In this document: positions 29,001 to 34,154 of the stretch, in pieces
Layout: each line of letters opens with the position of its first letter
How positions within the stretch are numbered: position 1 is the stretch's first letter
Assembly: GCF_000003815.2 (NCBI RefSeq)
Contig: NC_049980.1
Span: 5,568,376 to 5,602,529, forward strand
Reading direction: 5' to 3'
Length of the DNA: 34,154 nucleotides
DNA from: Branchiostoma floridae
Taxonomy: Eukaryota; Chordata; Leptocardii; Amphioxiformes; Branchiostomatidae
The notes under the pieces: generated by a model
Told to the model about the DNA's origin: nothing
What the model saw: only the letters and a program-made list of their open reading frames with translations
Databases searched by the model: none
Made by a program: the position numbers and the translations under genes

Positions 29001-30958
29001 ATCTGGATTATATGCTAAAAATGTAAAGATTCTTGCTCGAAAGAACTTTGCTGATTCTGCAGCACCACTTACCTCCGTTAAAACATAGAAATGCAAAACA
29101 AATTTATCAAAATGCAAAAATTTGAGGGTACATGAAGGGACTCTCTGATTGGACAAATTGCTAATTGCTATGATGTCATTGGTTGAACTGCTAATTGTGA
29201 ATGACAGGTTTGATCTATTCTGAATCATGTGTTCTTGTCCTTCAGGTGTTCCTGGATATTCCAGGTGGTATGAACCTGATCTTGCACCTGCCCATCGTCA
29301 TAGGAACGGTACCCCTGAGCAGACAACCTTACCCTATCCACATGTTCCCCATGGCTGGCATCTCAACTCCGTTTGCTGATGGTAAGACACACAACTTCAC
29401 ACTCCCTGTCTGTTTTGATAACATGTTTAACATGTACATTCTGTGATAAAATGTACAATTGATAACCTTACACCATCCACATGTACCCCGATGTTAGTAA
29501 GTATGCTGATAGTCGGAAATTGAGAGTGATAGAAGTAAAAGTTTAAGCTACCCGTAACAGCTAGAAAGCGGTTGTGCCCATCTCCATTTCTGTGTTGTAA
29601 GACACTACAACCAAGGGCTAGTCCATGGGTAGCGATGTGTGTTTAACTCCCATACTCTTCCTCATTGGTGCCAGCCTAAGACAGACCTCTCAGTTCCTAG
29701 CCAATGTTTAACCAGTTACGACACACCGATTCAACATAGGAAGTAGACATTAGAAAAATTAAAAGGAGGAAAAGACAATAGAAGAAAAGTTACGTCGATG
29801 TAGGTTAGACATCCAGGTAATAAGATACGCCAAAAAGTAGTTACTCAAGCAACTGGATANNNNNNNNNNNNNNNNNNNNNNNNNNNNNNNNNNNNNNNNN
29901 NNNNNNNNNNNNNNNNNNNNNNNNNNNNNNNNNNNNNNNNNNNNNNNNNNNNNNNNNNNCCTCTACGGCTGCATGACGAAGGATAGTGGATCTATCCGAA
30001 AAGTCTGACCGTTTCAAAACCATATCCAGTTGCTTGAGTAACTACTTTTTGGCAAATAGAAGAAAAACTATGCAACACCATTCACTAATGATAAGAAAAA
30101 AGATAGATGCAGAAATGAGAAAAGAGTGGAAAAAATAAACAAACTAGTAAGACCACTTTATGCCAATTTATGATATATGGACCAATTTATGATAATGAAA
30201 TTTTTACTGTGTACTTCTGGAAACCGAACCAGGTGGCATCCTACCACATAACAGTCATATACAGCTGTGCTTTAGCAGGCTTTGTTTACTGTTCTTTGTT
30301 CTTGTGTTTGAATAAGTAAGACGTGCAGGCATACATGTAAGCCCGTAATTCCACTTCAGCAAATTTACATCCAAGGCAAGTCATGTAGACATACAATACA
30401 TGTCACTTGAGGTACTGTAAGATTTTGCAGTGTAAGTTTAAAGAGCTAGATATGATGAGCATTTCATCAATGTTTAATCAAATTGTCAATGATTAAGTCA
30501 AGACTATTGGAGCAATATCTACTGGCCTGACAAAGCATTTAAGTTATATACAAGAGGACAATCCCCTGCCACATGTGCTTGCCAAATTGCCACTTTCTGT
30601 CTAACCCTGTATTCTGTATCCTTCCAGCCCCTCCTAGTTATGATGAGTGTTTCATCAATGTTAAAGACATACATTTAATATTTTTCCTTCTTAGCCCTTT
30701 TTAGTTATGATGAATACATGTATTTTATCAAAGACATGCCATGTATTCTGTAATTTTCCTCTTAGCCCCCTAGTTGCAATGTGTGTTTCATCAATGTTAA
30801 AGACATACATGTATTCTGTATTTTCCCTCCCAGCCCCTCCCAGTTATGATGAGTGTTACATCAATGTTAATGACATACATGTATTCTGTATTTTCCCTGC
30901 CAGCCCCTCCTAGTTATGATGAGTGTATGGCTGGGCTGCCCTCTCCTGACATCCCTGT
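22829..30958 (+). CDS. Arrestin-domain-containing protein (alpha-arrestin, ARRDC2/3/4-TXNIP-like), spliced, partial
   Basis: Coding exons are 22829-23093, 24621-24705, 25904-26051, 26672-26774, 27491-27747, 29246-29381 and 30904-30958, the last running into the gap. All have AG/GT borders and matching phases, giving about 349 residues. The N-terminal arrestin fold reads GRLKLFEIALDGDKAVYEP, then LAKVHWTESRG, LPTSFEGKHGNVRYWLKAEI and FTIIDHIDIN. The C-terminal arrestin fold reads EKTLCCWLCTSGPVSLSA, MIPKAALYQTQ, ITVEYSLM and VFLDIPGGMNLILHLPIVIG. The tail has PPSYDE. The family links membrane receptors and transporters to NEDD4-type ubiquitin ligases through PPxY motifs, acting at plasma membrane and endosomes. 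The second PPxY expected in the tail probably lies in the gap at 30959-31183. Confidence 0.92.
23788..24138. repeat. Imperfect tandem repeat in intron 1 (three units of ~85-140 bp)
   Basis: Three copies begin 'gtcttgtacNttgtaaat' (about 23788, 23871 and 23998) and contain 'agtattacaatagaaatgctgttcagttactgat'-type sequence. The units vary through internal duplications of the 'attttNtaaattt' part. It looks like ordinary intronic slippage or unequal exchange. Confidence 0.7.
24621..24705 (+). CDS. Arrestin-domain gene, exon 2
   Basis: Acceptor TTCTGCTTCAG, donor GATGA|GTGAGT. It enters at phase 1 and leaves at phase 2. It encodes an acidic linker, DSESEAEDDQPLLTAGR, then HQFSFSFQLPD, which is the arrestin strand before LPTSFEG. 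Confidence 0.92.
25307..25733. mobile_element. hAT-like MITE in intron 2
   Basis: Termini are related inverted repeats. The left is GGCTGGGTATCAGTACAG and the right is CTGTACCGGTACCCAGCC. GGATGTATTA flanks both sides (25297-25306 and 25734-25743). The interior has many 'accggacctg' and 'ggacctgaa' blocks. A duplication of 8 bp or more with CAGGGCTGGG-type ends suggests a hAT source. No transposase is seen. Confidence 0.75.
25904..26051 (+). CDS. Arrestin-domain gene, exon 3
   Basis: Acceptor TTTATCTCCCAG, donor CACCTG|GTGGGT, phase 2 to 0. It encodes the most conserved arrestin-N block, LPTSFEGKHGNVRYWLKAEI, then DRPWTLPSKVKRDFTIIDHI and DINDTYHL. Confidence 0.94.
26108..26290 (-). mobile_element. 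Degenerate tRNA-SINE (minus strand), intron 3
   Basis: The minus strand starts with a tRNA-like TGGTGCAATCGGCAGCGCG and then has the SINE body TTGTGCCCTTGGAAAAGGCA and CCTCACTTCACTCAAG. The same body occurs on the plus strand at about 26494-26545. Its B-box is strongly decayed. Confidence 0.6.
26405..26640 (+). mobile_element. tRNA-SINE (plus strand), intron 3
   Basis: It contains a B-box-like GGGTTTGAATCCC (about 26461-26473) after a weak A-box region (GTGGGATAATTG). The body is TTGTGCCCTAAGGAAAGACA and TTCTTCACTTCACCCTGAG. It belongs to the same family as the oppositely oriented copy at 26108-26290. Confidence 0.65.
26672..26774 (+). CDS. Arrestin-domain gene, exon 4
   Basis: Acceptor GTTGTTCTCAG, donor TGTCCAG|GTAAGA, phase 0 to 1. 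It encodes TPTGGSREKTLCCWLCTSG and PVSLSARTDRRGYCPG, the linker and first strand of arrestin-C. An alternative AG at 26651-26652 gives the wrong frame for KTLCCW and was rejected. Confidence 0.93.
27491..27747 (+). CDS. Arrestin-domain gene, exon 5
   Basis: Acceptor TTCCCTTGCAG, donor CTCATG|GTGAGT, phase 1 to 0. It encodes ESIAISAEFENHSSRRMIPK through VEYSLM, most of arrestin-C. The last 98 bases of this exon are copied five times in the intron that follows. Confidence 0.94.
27828..28580 (+). repeat. Tandem partial copies of exon 5 in intron 5
   Basis: Five copies of the 3' part of exon 5, from about GGGGACACAG to the donor ATG|GTGAGT, end at about 27929, 28091, 28267, 28433 and 28568. Copies 2, 3 and 4 keep the reading frame; copy 3 has a 6-bp insertion. 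Copies 1 and 5 are frameshifted. Most are preceded by 'tctatacagggtttcag', an acceptor-like sequence absent from the parent exon. The spacer contains a hairpin with GATGAAACTCTCT and its exact complement (28111-28147). Confidence 0.85.
28584..28961 (+). other. Intronic open frame with CxxC pairs, unrecognised
   Basis: A 125-residue open frame within intron 5 contains MAALICRFCGLRKDDRVASS and later KLCVNCIARLPKNMG. This resembles the start of a zinc-binding C2C2 domain such as ZAD or THAP. It could be a remnant of a transposon-borne or retroposed gene, or chance. No start or splice evidence supports it as a gene. Confidence 0.2.
28962..29230. repeat. Dispersed repeat copy in intron 5
   Basis: The stretch 29130-29210 ('gattggacaaattgctaatt', 'tgtcattggttgaactgctaatt') is also found in diverged form at 32830-32895, inside the TA-flanked inverted-repeat element. 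I infer a dispersed repeat family. Confidence 0.5.
29246..29381 (+). CDS. Arrestin-domain gene, exon 6
   Basis: Acceptor GTCCTTCAG, donor GCTGATG|GTAAGA, phase 0 to 1. It encodes VFLDIPGGMNLILHLPIVIG then TVPLSRQPYPIHMFP. This is the end of arrestin-C and the start of the tail. Confidence 0.93.
29828..30056. mobile_element. Long-armed inverted repeat (hairpin element) with an assembly gap in its centre
   Basis: The left arm, 'gccaaaaagtagttactcaa' continuing to 'gcaactggata', is repeated exactly inverted at about 30024-30053. The arms are about 31 bp or longer. N bases at 29860-29959 lie between them. It lies in intron 6 of the arrestin-domain gene. Confidence 0.7.
30628..30958 (+). repeat. 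Five tandem copies of the PPSY exon start (about 70-bp unit)
   Basis: A pyrimidine tract plus AG followed by 'cccctcctagttatgatgag'-type sequence starts at 30628, 30695, 30766, 30834 and 30904. Copies 1, 4 and 5 encode APPSYDE. Copies 2 and 3 are decayed. Between them lies 'catcaatgttaaagacatacatgtattctgta'-type sequence. Only the last copy runs on into new coding sequence. Confidence 0.85.
30904..30958 (+). CDS. Arrestin-domain gene, exon 7 (5' part, cut by gap)
   Basis: Acceptor TTTTCCCTGCCAG, entering at phase 1. It encodes APPSYDECMAGLPSPDIPV before the N run. PPSY is a WW-domain binding PPxY motif. Confidence 0.85.
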
Positions 30959-31183
30959 NNNNNNNNNNNNNNNNNNNNNNNNNNNNNNNNNNNNNNNNNN
31001 NNNNNNNNNNNNNNNNNNNNNNNNNNNNNNNNNNNNNNNNNNNNNNNNNNNNNNNNNNNNNNNNNNNNNNNNNNNNNNNNNNNNNNNNNNNNNNNNNNNN
31101 NNNNNNNNNNNNNNNNNNNNNNNNNNNNNNNNNNNNNNNNNNNNNNNNNNNNNNNNNNNNNNNNNNNNNNNNNNNNNNNNNNN

Positions 31184-31440
31184 TACAGGGGTTTGGAAAC
31201 TTCAGGAGGTACCATTTCAGGGGTATGGACACCTTGGGATATGGACACTATAGGGGTATGGACACTACTGGGGTATTTACACTTCAGGGTGTACAGACAC
31301 TACATGGGGTACAGACATTGAAGGGGGTATGGACAATGCAGGGGGTATGGAGACTTCCTCCAAAGGAAGAAGAGGACACTTCAGTGGTATGAACACTTTA
31401 AAGGGGACTATGGACACTTAAGGGGGTGTGGACACTAGAA
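31184..31440. repeat. Minisatellite next to the gap
   Basis: Degenerate units of about 16-20 bp have the form 'ggggtatggacact'. At least a dozen units are visible and the array probably continues into the N run. Apparent open frames across it are compositional. Confidence 0.85.
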
Positions 31441-31634
31441 ATGAAAAATAAATCCATCGTTCATCATACATGTAGGTTGATGCGTGGTGGCTACAGACAG
31501 TAGTTAGGTTAGGTGAACCCCAACTTTCTTAATGTAAGGCAAATGCTCTACATTGTGTATGTCCCAGGTCATTGCAATAGTTATTGAAGTAATGTGTAAA
31601 TGTTCAATTTGTCTTTGTTGTTTCTTTCCTTCAG

Positions 31635-31652
31635 GTGGAAGCTGCATCCTAA
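31635..31652 (+). CDS. Possible last coding exon of the arrestin-domain gene
   Basis: A good acceptor, TTTCTTTCCTTCAG, precedes GTGGAAGCTGCATCCTAA. In phase 0 this gives VEAAS and a stop, a plausible end after a PPxY-type YSE sequence hidden in the gap. In phase 1 a longer frame of unrecognised sequence opens instead. The phase cannot be decided because the preceding exon is unread. Confidence 0.3.
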   Translation: MEAAS

Positions 31653-32573
31653 GAAAGACCACGTCAGGTTTTTTTAGACACGGAAATTTTCCTAGAGGTG
31701 AAGAAATCGGCGGCAGATCCACGCATGTACATGTATGCCTTCAAGGGAAGTGTGGCACTCATTTACAATCATCAGTCAACAGCAGCATATTAATATAACG
31801 TTGCAGAATGCTGATGATGTGTTGCTTTATTATAATGGTTGCGCTGAAAACACCATTGTGGCTTTTATCAACTTGAATGTGTGAAATAATTATCATACTT
31901 AGTAATAGTTATTGTATTTAGCTGATCAAGACGAATGTCCTTGTATATTGTTTGATTCATCAGTTAATGATCTTCTCTTATTGGTCAGCTCAAGTTCTGT
32001 CCCCATGGGAACATAAATTATGATAATTATGATCATAACATTATGCAAATAGCTAGGATCCCTGGGCTTGTTGTTCTGAGATCTTCAAAAAAGTTAAGCA
32101 TGCAATTGCTAAGCGTTCTTTTCTGATGTTACCGGTACATCACATTTTGTGACCATGGGTGTTACAGGCACAAATTAGTGTTTTTTTGACTTCATTTAGC
32201 TTCCTAACTGGGACAATCCACATTCACACTTGTTGCTGTTATACAATGTAGTTTGTCAAGAATAGATCAACAAGTTTTCACTTGTCCTATACACCTATAT
32301 AGGGACCGCCAAGTATGAAGATGATCTACTGGCCCAAAATAACTTTTTATGGCCCAAAATTTGAATGACATTTGCAATTTTACAGCAAGGAGATCCTTTT
32401 ATTTTCATTGAAAAAAACAACAACTGTAAAGCATCCGTTGTATACATGTAACTGGAACAATATATATATTGGCATCTAGTAACCCAAGAAAAATTGTACT
32501 TGCCTGATTGGACAAGCACAGCATACTTAGGATGCATTTGCCTGATCGGCACTTTCACTTGTCCCAGGCAATA

Positions 32574-32959
32574 CACCTTTCTCTCGTGGCGGCCATGATA
32601 GATCGAAGACGAGGTCAATGAGGCAAACAGACAAAACTTATTTCTAAAATCAGCTGCCATTTCGTTTTCACCCAAACCACACACATTTTCACAATATAAG
32701 ATCAAATATTAAGATAATCGAAAGATATGATAGCAATTTAGTGTAGCAAAGACTGATCCCATAGTCCCTTAAGAGATGCAAAATAAAAACATGATAATGC
32801 AAATATTTGACGGACATGCAGCCATTCTCTTATTGGTCTATTTCCTAATTGCCAGGCTGTCATTGGTTGAATTGCTAATTATGATGGACAGTCTTTTGTT
32901 TGCCTCATTGAACTCGTTTTAGATCTACATTGTATCATGGCCGCCGCGTGAGAAAGGTG
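32574..32959. mobile_element. TA-flanked MITE, 386 bp
   Basis: Ends are CACCTTTCTC and its complement GAGAAAGGTG, with imperfect inverted arms of about 65 bp that include GCGGCCATGATA and TCAATGAGGCAAACA. TA lies on both sides (32572-32573 and 32960-32961), as for Tc1/mariner-type duplications. Part of its interior matches the intron 5 repeat at 29130-29210. Confidence 0.7.
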
Positions 32960-33601
32960 TATAGAGCCAATCATTTGAACTTGTCTATAAGTTGTATAAC
33001 TGCTTGTTGTAACTATTTAGTCCAAGGGAACTAATATGTGTTCTTACTACTACTCAAGTGTTTGTTTCGTTATTGGTGTAAATGTTTATATTTTTGTTTT
33101 GTTTTCAGTACATGTTTCAGGTTTTAACTTGAAAGTTATGATTTTTGTGTTAAAATTCATTCTTATGCAAAGGGTTTGATAGCCTGACTTGTGCTGTATT
33201 GTTGTTGATTTGAGTAAATCCAACTATTTCTTAACATGTTAGAAATCATACTTAAGACCTACATCAAGCAAATTATGCTCACTGATGACTATGATATGTA
33301 ATGTATTCAAAGGATGATATTATTCAGTAGGTACTGGTTGCAACATTGACACAATAAGCCATAATTTATTCTTGCAAAAGGTACAATATACTCCTCAATT
33401 ACATTACCTGAAGCTTGTGCATGACTTTACATGTCGTCTATAGCAAAATGTGTAACATTGCATGAAAATATTATTTTCCTTATCATCCAGGAGTAAGATC
33501 TTTTATCCTAGATTTGGGGAACATTCAAAGAATTGTACATGACATACAGATGACCTCCATGAATCTGGAATTAACAGTTTAAATCTGGGGAACTTAAAGT
33601 A

Positions 33602-33762
33602 CAGTAGAAGCCAGTTAATTACACAACAGATTAAAGCACACTTCTGTTAACTGCACGGAATCCCAAACCGGTGCAGTCCAGCTGGATAGCTGCATTATTG
33701 CACCAGCCGGATAATTGCACGAAATGCGTTGGCAAATGGGGCGTGCAATTAAACGGCTTCTG
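33602..33762. mobile_element. Pogo/Tigger-like MITE, 161 bp
   Basis: Begins CAGTAGAAGCCAGTTAATT and ends in the inverted counterpart AATTAAACGGCTTCTG. TA flanks both sides (33600-33601 and 33763-33764). The CAGTAGAA terminus with a TA duplication is typical of pogo/Tigger elements. Internal 'aattgcac' blocks extend the inverted symmetry. Confidence 0.75.
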
Positions 33763-34045
33763 TACATGTAGATCAACCAAATTATTAATAACTTTAAGTA
33801 TGTAACAAAAGGTTATCAGTATAGGTAATATCAGATGGGCAGTTCTGCAGAATTTTGAGAATATTGGCCAAACTCGTTTTCTTTTTTAATCACTGAGTGT
33901 GTTATTGTGTAAATATTTATGTCGAGATTCCACCGTGATGACGACAATGATAAACAAGCTGATGGCTGTGTGAGACATTTGATGCAGTTAGTCTCTGTAG
34001 CATTTGTACTGTGGAACATGACAAAGGAACAGAGCTTTGTCCATC

Positions 34046-34051
34046 AATAAA
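34046..34051 (+). terminator. Candidate polyadenylation signal AATAAA
   Basis: AATAAA is followed by a T/GT-rich stretch, in the orientation and position expected for the 3' end of the arrestin-domain transcript. No transcript evidence is available. Confidence 0.4.
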
Positions 34052-34154
34052 TTTTTCTAGTGTCTGCTTTGAACTGTATTGATTCTCATTCCTTTGCTGT
34101 GATCTTAAATGAAAAGCAGGTACTATGGTAAGAAACTCAATTCTGGAAGTAAAA

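Larger units (their letters stand above)
31653..34154 (+). other. Probable 3' UTR and downstream flank of the arrestin-domain gene
   Basis: No coding sequence is recognised. An AATAAA at 34046-34051 is followed by TTTTTCTAGTGTCTGCTTTG and is a candidate polyadenylation signal, which would give a 3' UTR of about 2.4 kb. Two TA-flanked inverted-repeat elements lie within it, listed separately. Confidence 0.4.

Noticed and set aside
30867-31392. Open frames of 112-158 residues across the N run.
   Set aside because: They exist only because N bases hide stops, and the downstream part is minisatellite.

Overview
The window is animal genomic DNA and looks like an invertebrate deuterostome, most likely a lancelet (Branchiostoma). 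I infer this from the expanded single-exon LRR receptor genes, the spliced arrestin-domain gene with short introns, and the dense MITE and tRNA-SINE content. The species is not proven by the sequence. Two assembly gaps (N runs) lie at 29860-29959 and 30959-31183.

Region 1 (about 1-22,000) is a tandem array of four related duplicons, each about 5-6 kb, all transcribed on the minus strand. Each carries one long LRR-receptor coding exon with a signal peptide, about four LRRs, an LRRCT with NPFHCDC, a stalk, one membrane segment and a cytoplasmic tail. In coordinate order they are A (1100-2618, broken), B (5991-7760, 589 aa), C (11795-13573, 592 aa) and D (18327-19655, 442 aa). The tails of B and C contain repeated tyrosine-rich units (EPYA, DVPQY, VYHN). 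Part of the tail is lost by frameshift in A and C and by an early stop in D, and decayed tail units remain downstream of each stop. C is a mosaic: its LRR part is B-like while its stalk and tail are A/D-like.

Upstream of each coding exon lie two or three copies of a shorter repeated cassette, nine in all. Each has a candidate 5' splice donor at its gene-proximal edge, intact in eight, and five keep a CACGTG box. I read these as repeated promoter/first-exon cassettes feeding the LRR coding exons. This is an inference and is the most interesting feature of the window.

Region 2 (about 22,000-34,154) holds a plus-strand arrestin-domain-containing gene (ARRDC2/3/4-TXNIP-like alpha-arrestin), head-to-head with the LRR array. 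Six coding exons, part of a seventh (PPSY motif) and a possible last exon can be read with consistent phases. Two of its exon edges have been tandemly copied within the introns: five extra partial copies of exon 5 and four extra PPSY-type exon starts. Mobile elements are frequent. They include a Harbinger-like MITE with TAA duplications and an empty paralogous site, a 135-bp MITE with a 9-bp duplication, two LINE 3' fragments, three tRNA-SINEs, a hAT-like element and two TA-flanked MITEs.
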